Source of the DNA: Gallionellales bacterium GWA2_60_18
GTDB taxonomy: Bacteria; Pseudomonadota; Gammaproteobacteria; Burkholderiales; Gallionellaceae
Assembly: GCA_001801105.1 (NCBI GenBank)
Contig: MGWS01000018.1
Location: 140,330-204,329, forward strand
Direction: 5' to 3'
DNA: 64,000 bases
Program-made: the position numbers and the translations under genes
Part shown: piece by piece, positions 7,896 through 18,937 of the stretch
How positions within the stretch are numbered: the stretch's first letter is position 1
Layout: every line of letters begins with the position of its first letter
Notes under the pieces: generated by a model
The model's input: the letters and a program-made list of their open reading frames with translations, nothing else
The model's database searches: none
Told to the model about the DNA's origin: nothing

Positions 7896-7923
7896 GGAAA
7901 AGCCGGCTTGCGCCGGCTTTTCC
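7896..7923. terminator. Intrinsic terminator-like hairpin after the carbonic anhydrase gene
   Basis: A perfect 12-bp stem (GGAAAAGCCGGC / GCCGGCTTTTCC) with a 4-base loop, ending in a short T-rich tract in both directions. It follows the stop of the minus-strand carbonic anhydrase gene by 20 bases, so it most likely ends that transcript before the YajD-like gene. Confidence 0.75.
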
Positions 7924-7943
7924 TTGATTGCCTTGAGACTCGT

Positions 7944-8654
7944 TCAGTGCTTTCCGTGTTCCGCCTTGGCGGCAGTCGGCATGTTGCGCAGCTTGGCCGG
8001 GTCGTTCTCGCCGTTGATGTTGATGATGTTGAGCTTGCCGGCGCCCTTTTTCATGTCGTTGGCGAAGTCGTACACCGCGCCCACGATCAGCAGTTCGCCC
8101 GCCTTGACCCTGTCGCCCCATTCCCGCATCGCGGCGGCGACCTGGTTGTTGACGTTGGTCTTCACGCCGTCGATGTTGGCGCCGCCCTTGGTGATGTTGA
8201 TGGTGTCGAGTTCCTTCTTGATCGGTTCCTCCAGCGCGGAATAGTCTGCGCTGGCCGCGCCGATGGCGCCGCAGCGGGAGTGGCCGATGATCAGCAGCAG
8301 CGAGGAGGCGAGGTGATTCACGCCGTATTGCACGGAGCCGTGCGAGGTCGCCAGCTGGTTGCCGATGTTGCGCACCATGAACAGGTCGCCTTCCGGTGTC
8401 TTGTCGAGCATGTTGGTGTGCACGCGCGAGTCGGAACAGGTGACGACGGTAGCGCGCGGGTGCTGGCCTGCGGACAGGTCCTTGAAGAACTTCGATTTGT
8501 GCGCCGCGATGTAGGCCTTGTCTTCGGCCTGGAGCTCCTTGATGTAGGCCTGTGCCACGGTGGCATCGCCGGCGTGGTGTTCTTCGGCCTGCGCCGCCAG
8601 CGGCATGGCGAACGTAACAGCAGCCAGCAAGGCTGCGAATAGCTTAACGATCAT
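7944..8654 (-). CDS. Periplasmic beta-class carbonic anhydrase
   Basis: A 236-residue protein that interconverts CO2 and bicarbonate. The N-terminus is a clear signal peptide with AQA cleavage after residue 23, so the enzyme acts in the periplasm. The beta-class zinc site is complete: C73, D75 and R77 in CSDSRV, then H125 and C128 in GHSRCGA. The start has GGGAGAAAG just upstream. It is the last gene of the minus-strand run behind rng, with a weak hairpin between them. Periplasmic beta enzymes are less common than periplasmic alpha ones and would fit a need to trap or hydrate CO2 outside the cytoplasm, for example in an autotroph; that is inference. Confidence 0.92.
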   Translation of the reverse strand: MIVKLFAALLAAVTFAMPLAAQAEEHHAGDATVAQAYIKELQAEDKAYIAAHKSKFFKDLSAGQHPRATVVTCSDSRVHTNMLDKTPEGDLFMVRNIGNQLATSHGSVQYGVNHLASSLLLIIGHSRCGAIGAASADYSALEEPIKKELDTINITKGGANIDGVKTNVNNQVAAAMREWGDRVKAGELLIVGAVYDFANDMKKGAGKLNIININGENDPAKLRNMPTAAKAEHGKH

Positions 8655-8686
8655 TTCTTTCTCCCTCGTTGTTTTTTGATCAAGAA

Positions 8687-8704
8687 CGCACCGGGCAGGG
8701 TGCG
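8687..8704 (-). terminator. Weak hairpin after rng
   Basis: A 6-bp stem CGCACC/GGTGCG with a 6-base loop, followed on the minus strand by TTCTT. It lies between the rng stop and the carbonic anhydrase start and may act as a weak or partial terminator. Confidence 0.4.
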
Positions 8705-8739
8705 CGACCGGACAGGCCGACAGGAGTAACGCGCCACCC

Positions 8740-10188
8740 CTACATCAGGATGACATCGTATTGTTCCTGGGTGTAGATCGTTTCCACCTGTAGCGAGATT
8801 GGCTTGGCGATGAAGTCGGAAAGTTCGGCCAGCGCCTGCGATTCGTCCTCGAGGAACTGGTCGATGACCTGCTGCGAGGCGAGGATGCGGTATTCGCGCG
8901 CGTTGAACTGGCGCGCCTCGCGCAGGATCTCGCGCAAAATCTCGTAGCACATGGTCTGCGCGGTCTTCACTTCGCCGCGCCCCTGGCAGGTCGGGCAAGA
9001 TTCGCACAGCACATGCGCCAGGCTTTCGCGGGTGCGCTTGCGCGTCATCTCCACCAGCCCCAGCGAGGAGAACCCGTTCACGCTGATGCGGGTGTGGTCG
9101 CGCGTCAGCGCCTTGTTGAATTCTTCCAGCACCGCGTCGCGGTGCTCCGGGCTTTCCATGTCGATAAAGTCGCAGATGATGATGCCGCCCAGGTTGCGCA
9201 GGCGCAACTGGCGCGCGATGACCTGCGTCGCTTCGAGGTTGGTCTTGAAGATGGTGTCGTCGAAATTGCGCAGCCCGACGAAGCCGCCGGTGTTCACGTC
9301 GATGGTGGTCATCGCCTCGGTCTGGTCGATGATGAGATAGCCGCCGGATTTCAGCTCGACGCGCTTGGACAGGGCGTGCTCGATCTCTTCTTCCACGCCG
9401 TGCAGGTCGAACAGCGGGCGCGCGCCGGAATAGTGCTCCAGGCGTTCGGCGGCGACGGGATTGTAGGCCTGCGCGAATTCCAGCATCTTCTGGTAGGTGG
9501 CGCGCGAATCCACCTGGATGCGTGCGGTTTCGGCGCCGACGAAGTCGCGCAGCACGCGCAGGCCGAGGTCGAGTTCCTGATACAGCAGTTGCGGCGCGCT
9601 GGCGGTCTTCGCGGCGGCCTGCAGGTTGCTCCACAGCTTGTCCAGATAGGCGATGTCGGCGGGGAAGTCCAGCTCGCTCGCGCTCTCGGCCACGGTGCGG
9701 ATGATGTAGCCGCCGCGGTGTCCTTCCGGCAGCATCTCCTGCAACCTGGCGCGCAGCGCCTCGCGCTGTTCCGTGGCGATGCGCTGCGACACGCCGATGT
9801 GCGTCTCCTGCGGCAGGTACACCAGCAGCCGTCCGGCGATGCTGATCTGGGTCGAGAGCCGCGCACCCTTGCTGCCGATCGGCTCCTTGACGATCTGCAC
9901 CAGCAGGGTCTGTCCCTCGAACAGCACCTTCTCGATCGGGCGCGGCGCGGCACCGTTGTTGTTCTCCCAGATATCGGCGACATGCAGGAACGCCGAGCGC
10001 TCCAGGCCGATGTCGATGAAGGCGGACTGCATGCCCGGCAGCACGCGCATCACTTTGCCGAGATACACGTTGCTGACCAGTCCGCGGTTCCTGGCGCGCT
10101 CGATGTGCAGGTCCTGCACCACGCCGAGCTGCATCACGGCGACGCGCGTTTCCTGGGGGGTTACATTGATGAGTATCTCTTCGATCAT
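8740..10188 (-). CDS. rng: Ribonuclease G
   Basis: A 482-residue endoribonuclease of the RNase E/G family, involved in 16S rRNA 5'-end maturation and mRNA decay. An N-terminal S1-type RNA-binding domain (NVYLGKVMRVLPGMQSAFIDIG) is followed by the catalytic DNase I-like domain with metal-binding aspartates in IDVNTGG and CDFIDM, and the zinc-link CESCPTC. It lacks the long C-terminal scaffold of RNase E. Start chosen at 10188 (MIEEILINV), the normal RNase G beginning; the frame extends 12 codons further up without conserved sequence. It is the usual neighbour of maf. Confidence 0.95.
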   Translation of the reverse strand: MIEEILINVTPQETRVAVMQLGVVQDLHIERARNRGLVSNVYLGKVMRVLPGMQSAFIDIGLERSAFLHVADIWENNNGAAPRPIEKVLFEGQTLLVQIVKEPIGSKGARLSTQISIAGRLLVYLPQETHIGVSQRIATEQREALRARLQEMLPEGHRGGYIIRTVAESASELDFPADIAYLDKLWSNLQAAAKTASAPQLLYQELDLGLRVLRDFVGAETARIQVDSRATYQKMLEFAQAYNPVAAERLEHYSGARPLFDLHGVEEEIEHALSKRVELKSGGYLIIDQTEAMTTIDVNTGGFVGLRNFDDTIFKTNLEATQVIARQLRLRNLGGIIICDFIDMESPEHRDAVLEEFNKALTRDHTRISVNGFSSLGLVEMTRKRTRESLAHVLCESCPTCQGRGEVKTAQTMCYEILREILREARQFNAREYRILASQQVIDQFLEDESQALAELSDFIAKPISLQVETIYTQEQYDVILM

Positions 10189-10459
10189 GTATGTCTCTAT
10201 AAATCCGTTTTGCGGGCGAATCACGGCGTTGCGTGTTGGTTCCGGCCACTGCTGCGCAGTTTTACATCGGCTTCGCCGCTATGAGCCTTCACCGCAACTG
10301 CGTTGTCGCTCACTCCTCGTCTATCCGTTCGATATGTGGCTTCAACATAACCTGAAGGTTAGTTTACGCCGCAACAAGCCGCAATGCGGCGTGTTGTCTC
10401 GTCGTTCGCTGTGCGGCGCCTTGTGCTCCATCCCGCAAAACGAATTTCTAGACGCATAC
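10189..10459. repeat. rng-maf spacer with degenerate GC-rich inverted repeats
   Basis: No convincing gene in this 271-base spacer. It contains several short palindromic words: CGGCTTCGCCG, GCAACTGCGTTG, and CCGCAACAAGCC facing GGCGTGTTG. Fragments such as GCGTTG, CTCCTCG and CTCGTCG also occur in the interior of the element at 53778-54021, so this may be a decayed relative. The resemblance is by eye only. Confidence 0.4.
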
Positions 10460-11080
10460 CTAAGGTGCGGGGTAGCCGAAACGTTGCAGCAATTGTACCG
10501 TTTCGAACAGCGGCAGTCCCATCACTCCGGTGTAACTGCCGGAAAGATGCTCGACGAAGGCGCCGGCGTGTCCCTGGATGCCGTAAGCACCGGCCTTGTC
10601 GGCGTATTCGCGGGTCAGCAGATAGCGGCCGATGCGTTCCTCGTCGAGCGGCGCGAAACGCACCGTGGAAATGGACACCGCCACTTCGACATGTTCGGCC
10701 ATCGCCATGGCGACCGCGCTGAGCACCCGGTGTTCGCGGCCCGAGAGCCGGCGCAGCATCGCGGCGGCCTGCGCCTCGTTCTCCGGCTTGCCGAAGATGT
10801 CGCCGTCCAGCGCGACGGCGGTATCCGCGGCCAGCACCGGGAACTGCGGCAGGTTGCGCTTCCTCAGCGCGGCATAACCTGCATCGGCCTTGGCGCGGCA
10901 TACCCGCAGCACATAGTCCTCCGGCTGTTCGCCGGGATGCGGCGTCTCGTCCACGTCGATGTTGCGGCGCGGATCGCTGCGCAATAACAACACCTCGAAA
11001 TTGATGCCGACCTGCTTGAGCAGTTCGCGCCGGCGCGGGCTCTGCGAGGCGAGGTAGATGCGGGGCTGGATGATGGACAT
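10460..11080 (-). CDS. maf: Maf family nucleotide pyrophosphatase
   Basis: A 206-residue house-cleaning nucleoside triphosphate pyrophosphatase; this subgroup (YhdE type) typically hydrolyses dTTP and UTP. Signature motifs are ASQSPRRRELL at the N-terminus, AADTAVALDGDIFGKP in the middle and AGAYGIQGHAG. Length and start are normal. It sits between rlmH and rng as in most betaproteobacteria, and is separated from rlmH by a long palindrome. Confidence 0.93.
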   Translation of the reverse strand: MSIIQPRIYLASQSPRRRELLKQVGINFEVLLLRSDPRRNIDVDETPHPGEQPEDYVLRVCRAKADAGYAALRKRNLPQFPVLAADTAVALDGDIFGKPENEAQAAAMLRRLSGREHRVLSAVAMAMAEHVEVAVSISTVRFAPLDEERIGRYLLTREYADKAGAYGIQGHAGAFVEHLSGSYTGVMGLPLFETVQLLQRFGYPAP

Positions 11081-11104
11081 GAATCGTTATTCTCTGGACA
11101 GATT

Positions 11105-11184
11105 GTAGGATGGGTTGAGCGCAGCGATACCCATCAAATTAAACGGGGCTTGCGATGGGTTTCGCTGCGCTCAACCCATCCTAC
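11105..11184. repeat. Long perfect inverted repeat between maf and rlmH
   Basis: Two perfect 23-bp arms (11105-11127 and 11162-11184) starting GTAGGATGGG and ending CCCATCCTAC, with an additional inner pair ACCCATC/GATGGGT inside the loop. This matches a repetitive intergenic palindrome that I recall from many proteobacterial genomes. The right arm contains the rlmH stop codon (TAG at 11181-11183), so the element defines the end of that gene and could also stop or process the minus-strand transcript. Confidence 0.75.
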
Positions 11185-11651
11185 TCACGATGATAAGGAT
11201 GATTGTGCAGCAGACTGTGCGCGCGGTACAACTGCTCGGCGAGCAGCACACGCACCATGGCGTGCGGCAGGGTCAGCGCGGACAGCGCCATCAGGTGCTG
11301 CGCCGCCTGCTTGACCGATTCGTGCAGCCCGTCCGCGCCACCGATGATGAATGCCACGTCGCGCCCGCCGCGCAGCCAGTCCTGCATCTGCGCGGCAAGC
11401 TGTCTGGTGGTGGGTTGCGCGCCGTGCTCGTCGAGCGCGATGCGCAAGGCGTTTTGTGGCAACGCGGCGAGGATGCGCTGCGCCTCGGCCTCCATGATCT
11501 GCGCCGTGGTCTTGCCGGTGGTGCGCGGCTCCGGCTTGATCTCGACCAGCTCGATCTTCGCCTCGTGCGGCATGCGCTTGGCGTATTCGTTGAAGCCACC
11601 CGTGATCCAGTCCGGCATCTTGTGTCCGACCGAGATGACGAACAGTTTCAC
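11181..11651 (-). CDS. rlmH: 23S rRNA pseudouridine-1915 N3-methyltransferase
   Basis: A 156-residue SPOUT-class enzyme that methylates pseudouridine 1915 in helix 69 of 23S rRNA. The conserved C-terminal knot is present: FIIGGADGL, then LTLPHAMVRVLLAEQLYRA and the terminal NHPYHRE. It begins with GTG at 11651, three bases after the rsfS stop, so it is translated in the nadD-rsfS-rlmH unit. Length is the family standard. Its stop codon lies inside a long inverted repeat. Confidence 0.95.
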   Translation of the reverse strand: MKLFVISVGHKMPDWITGGFNEYAKRMPHEAKIELVEIKPEPRTTGKTTAQIMEAEAQRILAALPQNALRIALDEHGAQPTTRQLAAQMQDWLRGGRDVAFIIGGADGLHESVKQAAQHLMALSALTLPHAMVRVLLAEQLYRAHSLLHNHPYHRE

Positions 11652-11654
11652 GTT

Positions 11655-12017
11655 TTACTCAGGTGCTTTGGCCAGCTTGGGACGCGCCGCTTGCGCCTTG
11701 CTCCACAGTTCTTCGAGGTTGTAATACTGGCGTACCGCCGGTTGCATGATGTGCACCAGCACTTCGCCCAGGTCCACCAGGATCCACTCGCCGCTGTCCT
11801 CGCCTTCGCGGCCATAGATCTGCTCGCCGCGTTCCTTGAGTTTAACCACCACGTTGTCGGCCAGCGCCTTGGTCTGCCGGGTGGAATTGGCGCTGGCGAT
11901 GACCATGCGCTCGAACATCGAGCTGAGCTTGCTGGTGTCGATCACGGTGATGTCGTTGGCCTTGATGTCTTCGAGGGCCGCAACGACGGCTTGGGTTTTT
12001 TGTTCAGTTGTCAGCAT
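11655..12017 (-). CDS. rsfS: Ribosomal silencing factor RsfS
   Basis: A 120-residue protein that binds ribosomal protein uL14 and blocks 30S-50S joining when nutrients run low. The family core VIDTSKLSSMFERMVIASA, GEDSGEWILVDLGEVLVHIM and the tail YYNLEELW are all present. The ATG at 12017 overlaps the end of nadD by 7 bases. The frame is open for more than 330 codons upstream, but that part is antisense or out of frame to nadD and aceF and is not real. Confidence 0.95.
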   Translation of the reverse strand: MLTTEQKTQAVVAALEDIKANDITVIDTSKLSSMFERMVIASANSTRQTKALADNVVVKLKERGEQIYGREGEDSGEWILVDLGEVLVHIMQPAVRQYYNLEELWSKAQAARPKLAKAPE

Positions 12018-12670
12018 GATGTATATAGGTGATGTTGATGAATGTAATCCGCCACTGCGTTGGGCAGCAGGTAGCGGATGGTGCGATTCTCCGCCACGCG
12101 ACGTCGGATGTCGGTGGCGGAGATTTCCAGCTTGGGGATGGCCAGTTCGGCGATACCCCCAAAGGGTTGCTGCGACAAGGCTGCCGCAGTGCATAGGCGT
12201 TGCTGATAGTGGCGGCGCAATGGCTCCGTCGCGCTTTGGATGCGTTCCGCTATAGTGAAACCGGGACGGCAACCCACCACGATATGCGCCAGCTCGAACA
12301 GTTGCTCCCATTCGTGCCAGGTGTGCAACTGCAGGAACGCGTCGCCGCCCATCAGCAGGCACAGCGGTTGCGCCGCGCCCAGTTCGGCGCGCAGCTCGCG
12401 CAGGGTGTCCACGGTGTAGCACGGCACGCTGCGCTTGACCTCGCGCTCGTCCAGCACGAAGGCTGGCCGGTCGGCGATGGCCAGCCGCACCATCGCGCTG
12501 CGGTGTTGCGCGGACACCTGCGGCGAATCGCGGTGCGGCGGCGTGCCGGTCGGGATGAAGCGGATCTCGCGCAGGCCGGCCAGCTCCAGCATCTCCTCGG
12601 CCAGCCGCAGGTGCCCGTAGTGGATCGGGTCGAAGGTGCCGCCGAAGATGCCGATGGGTTGACGGTTCAT
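12011..12670 (-). CDS. nadD: Nicotinate-nucleotide adenylyltransferase
   Basis: A 219-residue cytoplasmic enzyme that joins ATP and nicotinate mononucleotide to make deamido-NAD. The nucleotidyltransferase motif GGTFDPIHYGH is at the N-terminus and the second ATP-binding motif ISATDIRRRV near the C-terminus. It starts three bases after the aceF stop and overlaps rsfS, so it is co-transcribed with both. The direct coupling to pyruvate dehydrogenase E2, instead of to proA/holA, is a local arrangement. Confidence 0.95.
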   Translation of the reverse strand: MNRQPIGIFGGTFDPIHYGHLRLAEEMLELAGLREIRFIPTGTPPHRDSPQVSAQHRSAMVRLAIADRPAFVLDEREVKRSVPCYTVDTLRELRAELGAAQPLCLLMGGDAFLQLHTWHEWEQLFELAHIVVGCRPGFTIAERIQSATEPLRRHYQQRLCTAAALSQQPFGGIAELAIPKLEISATDIRRRVAENRTIRYLLPNAVADYIHQHHLYTSC

Positions 12671-12673
12671 GGG

Positions 12674-13987
12674 TTATAAGGCCAGGCGGCGGATATCCGC
12701 CAGCACTTGCGCAAGATAGGTGGTGAAGCGCGCGCCCGCCGCGCCGTCGACCACGCGGTGGTCGTACGACAGCGACAGCGGCAGCATCAGGCGCGGCGTG
12801 AACTCGCTGCCGTTCCACACCGGCTTCATCGCGGCGCGCGACACGCCGAGGATGGCGACTTCCGGCGCGTTGACGATCGGCGTGAAGGCGGTGCCGCCGA
12901 TGCCGCCGAGGCTGGAGATGGTGAAACAGCCGCCCTGCATGTCGGCGGCGGAAAGCTTCTTCTCGCGCGCCTTCGCGCTGACTTCGCCCAACTCCTTCGC
13001 CAGTTGCACGATGCCCTTGCAATCCGCGTCGCGGATCACCGGTACCACCAGACCGTCGGGCGTATCCACCGCCACGCCGATGTGGATGTATTTCTTCAGC
13101 ACCAGGTTCTCGCCGCTCGCATCCAGCGAGGCGTTGAATTCGGGAAATTGCTGCAACGCGGCGGCGGATGCCTTGAGCAGAAAGGCCAGCGGCGTGACCT
13201 TGATGCCCTGCTTGCCATGCTCCTCGTTGAGCTGCTTGCGGAATGCCTCCATCTCGCCGATGTCGGCCTCGTCGAACTGCGTGACGTGCGGAATGGTCAC
13301 CCAGTTGCGGTGCAGGTTCGCGCCGGAGAGTTTTTTGATGCGCGCCAGCGGCACGGTCTCGATCGCGCCGAATTGGGCAAAATCGATGACCGGCATCTCG
13401 GCTATCTGCAAGCCGCCACCCGCACCGCCGCGCGGCTGCGCCAGCGCCTGCTTGACGAAGTTCTGCACGTCGTCTTTGGTGACGCGGCCTTTCTCGCCGC
13501 TGCCTTTGATTTGCGCCACATCCACACCGAGTTCGCGCGCGAAGCGGCGGATGGCGGGGCTGGCATGGGCTGAAATCCCCCCCAGCCCCCCTTTTGCAAA
13601 GGGGGGAGTTGCATGCGCTGCGGGAGCGGGAGCCTGCACGATAGGTATAGGTTGGGCTGCCGGAGCAGAGGGCAACATTGCCGGAACGGCATCAGCCCCC
13701 CCCTTTGCAAAAGGGGGGCTGGGGGGGATTTGCACACTCGCCGCCTCGCCGCTTTCCAGCAACAGGATCAACGAACCCTGCGACACCTTGTCGCCGACCT
13801 TGATCTTCACTTCCTTCACCACCCCGGCGAACGGCGCGGGTACGTCCACCGTCGCCTTGTCGGTCTCCAGCGCGATCAGCGGCTGTTCGGCTTCCACGCG
13901 ATCGCCCGCCTGCACCGCGATTTCGATGACGGCGACGTCCTTGAAATTGCCGATGTCAGGCACGAGTATCTGTTCGATGGTCGCCAT
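12674..13987 (-). CDS. aceF: Pyruvate dehydrogenase E2 (dihydrolipoamide acetyltransferase) with repeat-derived linker
   Basis: A 437-residue core subunit of the pyruvate dehydrogenase complex, transferring acetyl groups from lipoamide to CoA. One lipoyl domain (ETDKATVDVP, with the lipoylated lysine near residue 43), a flexible linker, a peripheral subunit-binding domain (SPAIRRFARELGVDV) and a catalytic domain ending in YDHRVVDGA. E. coli AceF has three lipoyl domains, this has one. The linker is unusual: PPSPPFAKGG near its start and TPPFAKGGLGGI near its end come from an inverted pair of the same DNA element (13575-13609 and 13694-13731). aceE lies 1 bp upstream. No lpd is present in the window. 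Confidence 0.95.
   Translation of the reverse strand: MATIEQILVPDIGNFKDVAVIEIAVQAGDRVEAEQPLIALETDKATVDVPAPFAGVVKEVKIKVGDKVSQGSLILLLESGEAASVQIPPSPPFAKGGADAVPAMLPSAPAAQPIPIVQAPAPAAHATPPFAKGGLGGISAHASPAIRRFARELGVDVAQIKGSGEKGRVTKDDVQNFVKQALAQPRGGAGGGLQIAEMPVIDFAQFGAIETVPLARIKKLSGANLHRNWVTIPHVTQFDEADIGEMEAFRKQLNEEHGKQGIKVTPLAFLLKASAAALQQFPEFNASLDASGENLVLKKYIHIGVAVDTPDGLVVPVIRDADCKGIVQLAKELGEVSAKAREKKLSAADMQGGCFTISSLGGIGGTAFTPIVNAPEVAILGVSRAAMKPVWNGSEFTPRLMLPLSLSYDHRVVDGAAGARFTTYLAQVLADIRRLAL
13575..13609. repeat. Palindromic element copy A inside the aceF linker
   Basis: The element reads AATCCCCCC, AGCCCCCC, TTTTGCAAAGGGGGG on the plus strand, itself partly palindromic around TTTGCAAA. It is inverted relative to copy B 84 bases away and both are kept in frame, coding for PPFAKGGLGGI here. 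Confidence 0.8.
13694..13731. repeat. Palindromic element copy B inside the aceF linker
   Basis: Reverse complement of copy A: CCCCCCCTTTGCAAAAGGGG followed by GGCTGGGGGGGATT. It is translated in the aceF frame as IPPSPPFAKGG. The two copies could pair to form a long stem in aceF mRNA. Confidence 0.8.
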
Positions 13988-13988
13988 G

Positions 13989-16655
<2,667 letters not shown>

Positions 16656-16686
16656 CTCTGTTCTTCACCTCGTTGAGATTCGATTG

Positions 16687-17283
16687 TCAGGCCGGACAGG
16701 AAATCGTTTCACGTTCGGTGACGATCTGTCCGACCCTGATGTCCGTTGCTTCCTGCGGGAGTTGTTCGACGAGTTGCAGCGCAAATGCGGCTGCGACCAG
16801 CGCGGGACGATGCGTCATGCGCGCCAGCAGCTTGTCGTAGAACCCGCCGCCATAGCCCAGCCGCGCACCATCGCGGGTGAACGCCACCCCGGGCAGGAGT
16901 ACGAATTCTACCTCATTCAGCGCATCCAGCCGCTCGCAGCGTTCCACGATGGGCTCGCGTATCCCCCACAGCCCCTGCTCCAGTTGCTCTTCGAAATCCT
17001 CGACCAGATAGAGATCGAGATGATTAGTGTGATGGTTTACCTTGGGCAACGCCAGCCGCTTGCCATCGGCCAGCACGCGCGCCGCCCACAGCTCGCTGGC
17101 GAATTCCGCGCCGAAATTCATGTAGCCCAGCACCAGCCCGGCCGCGCGGTATTCCGGCAGTTGCAGCAGGCGCTCGCCGATCGCCGCGCTGTGCGCGGCG
17201 CGGATATCCGCAGGGAGCTGTTCGCGCTGTGCGATGAGGGTCTTGCGTAGAGTCTGTTTGAGCGGCGACGGTGCGACGGTCAT
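16687..17283 (-). CDS. fau: 5-formyltetrahydrofolate cyclo-ligase
   Basis: A 198-residue cytoplasmic enzyme (YgfA/Fau) that converts 5-formyl-THF to 5,10-methenyl-THF with ATP. The family signature RLGYGGGFYDKLLA is present, with the N-terminal basic stretch KQTLRKTLIAQR. Start chosen at ATG 17283, five bases after the ilvA stop; the frame extends 17 codons further into ilvA without conserved residues. The gene is often found beside the 6S RNA gene, but there is no room for one here. It is coupled to ilvA. Confidence 0.93.
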   Translation of the reverse strand: MTVAPSPLKQTLRKTLIAQREQLPADIRAAHSAAIGERLLQLPEYRAAGLVLGYMNFGAEFASELWAARVLADGKRLALPKVNHHTNHLDLYLVEDFEEQLEQGLWGIREPIVERCERLDALNEVEFVLLPGVAFTRDGARLGYGGGFYDKLLARMTHRPALVAAAFALQLVEQLPQEATDIRVGQIVTERETISCPA

Positions 17284-17288
17284 CCGGG

Positions 17289-18797
17289 TCAGCCCAGGAA
17301 CAGCTTGTATGCCGGGTTGCCGCTCTCGTCCCAATAGCGGTAGCCGAGGGTGTCGAGGAAGGTTTTGAGCGCCTTCTTGTCGTGGTGCGGTACCTGCATG
17401 CCGACCAGCACGCGGCCGTAGTCAGCGCCGTGGTTGCGGTAGTGGAACAGGCTGATGTTCCAGCTGTGGTTCATGCTGTTGAGGAAGTTCATCAGCGCGC
17501 CGGGGCGTTCCGGGAACTCGAAGCGGAACATGATCTCGTCCTTCACTTCGGGCGCATGGCCGCCGACCAGGTGGCGCAGGTGCAGCTTGGCCATCTCGTT
17601 GTCGCTCAAGTCCAGCGTGGGCAATTTGCCGCCCTGCAGCTTGCCCACCAGTTCGGCGGTCTCGGACTGGTTGCGCACCTGGATGCCGACGAACACCTGC
17701 GCCGCTTTCGGGTCGGCGTAGCGGTAGTTGAATTCGGTGATGTTGCGCTTGCCGAGTAGCGCGCAGAACTTGCGGAAGCTGCCCGGCGTCTCGGGGATGG
17801 TGACGGCGAGGATGGACTCGCGCCGTTCGCCGATCTCGGCGCGTTCCGCGACGAAGCGCAGGCGGTCGAAATTCATGTTCGCACCAGAGGCGACGGCGAC
17901 CAGCGTCTCGCCCTTGAGCCCTTCGCGCGCGGCATACAGCTTGGCACCGGCGATGGCGATGGCACCCGCCGGCTCGAGGATCGAGCGGGTGTCTTCGAAT
18001 ACGTCCTTGAGCGCGGCGCAGGTGGCGTCGGTGTCCACCAGCACGATCTCGTCCACCAGCTTGCGGCACAGGCGGAAGGGCTCCTGCCCCCCCTGTTTCA
18101 CCGCCACGCCGTCGGCGAACAGGCCGACATGGTCGAGCGTGACCCGCCGCTTTGCCTTCACGGAGCGGTACATGGCATCGGAATCCACCGGTTGCACGCC
18201 GATGATCTTGATGTCGGGGCGCAACTGCTTGACGTAGGCGGCCACGCCGGAGATCAGGCCGCCGCCGCCGATGGAACAGAAGATGGCGTGGATCGGCTGG
18301 GTGTGCTGGCGCAGGATCTCCATGCCGATGGTGCCCTGCCCGGCGATCACGTCGGGGTCGTCGTAGGGATGCACGAACACCAGCCCTTCCTGCTGTTCGA
18401 GTTCGAGCGCGTGCTGGTAGGCGTCGGAATAGGAGTCGCCGTGCAGCACCACTTTGGCGCCGCGGCTCTTCACCGCGTCTATCTTGATGTGCGGCGTGGT
18501 GGAAGGCATCACGATCACCGCCTTGCAGCCGAGCTTCTGCGCGGACAGCGCCACGCCCTGCGCATGGTTGCCCGCCGAAGCGGCGATGACGCCGCGTTTC
18601 AACTGCTCCGGCGTGAGCTGCGCCATCTTGTTGTACGCCCCGCGCAGCTTGAACGAGAACACCGGCTGCATGTCCTCGCGCTTGAGCAGCAGCGTGTTGC
18701 CGAGGCGCGCGGAGAGGCTGGGCGCGGCTTCCAGCGGAGTTTCGACCGCGACGTCATAGACGCGCGCATTAAGGATGCGTTTCAAATAACCGTTCAT
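17289..18797 (-). CDS. ilvA: Threonine deaminase (biosynthetic)
   Basis: A 502-residue PLP enzyme that converts threonine to 2-oxobutanoate, the first step toward isoleucine. The PLP lysine is in FSFKLRGAYNKM, with SAGNHAQGVA and the glycine-rich SIGGGGLISG loop binding the cofactor phosphate. The C-terminal third contains two ACT-like regulatory domains (VTIPETPGSFRKF and FRFEFPERPGALMNF), which marks the isoleucine-inhibited biosynthetic form and not the catabolic TdcB. It is divergent from the diguanylate cyclase gene across a 198-bp spacer. Confidence 0.96.
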   Translation of the reverse strand: MNGYLKRILNARVYDVAVETPLEAAPSLSARLGNTLLLKREDMQPVFSFKLRGAYNKMAQLTPEQLKRGVIAASAGNHAQGVALSAQKLGCKAVIVMPSTTPHIKIDAVKSRGAKVVLHGDSYSDAYQHALELEQQEGLVFVHPYDDPDVIAGQGTIGMEILRQHTQPIHAIFCSIGGGGLISGVAAYVKQLRPDIKIIGVQPVDSDAMYRSVKAKRRVTLDHVGLFADGVAVKQGGQEPFRLCRKLVDEIVLVDTDATCAALKDVFEDTRSILEPAGAIAIAGAKLYAAREGLKGETLVAVASGANMNFDRLRFVAERAEIGERRESILAVTIPETPGSFRKFCALLGKRNITEFNYRYADPKAAQVFVGIQVRNQSETAELVGKLQGGKLPTLDLSDNEMAKLHLRHLVGGHAPEVKDEIMFRFEFPERPGALMNFLNSMNHSWNISLFHYRNHGADYGRVLVGMQVPHHDKKALKTFLDTLGYRYWDESGNPAYKLFLG

Positions 18798-18937
18798 AGG
18801 GCACTACCCGGAAAATGTCCGTGAAGAAATGTCCCTGAAGATTAGCACAGAGCCGCCCGGAACGCCTCAGCCGGAGGCGGTCGGGGCGCAAACCGGGTCA
18901 TCGCCACAAGGCGGTTTTCGGGGCGATCGGGAAAAGT

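Noticed and set aside
16656..16686. 6S RNA (ssrS), often adjacent to fau
   Set aside because: There is only a 31-base gap between fau and aceE and five bases between ilvA and fau, so there is no room for it.
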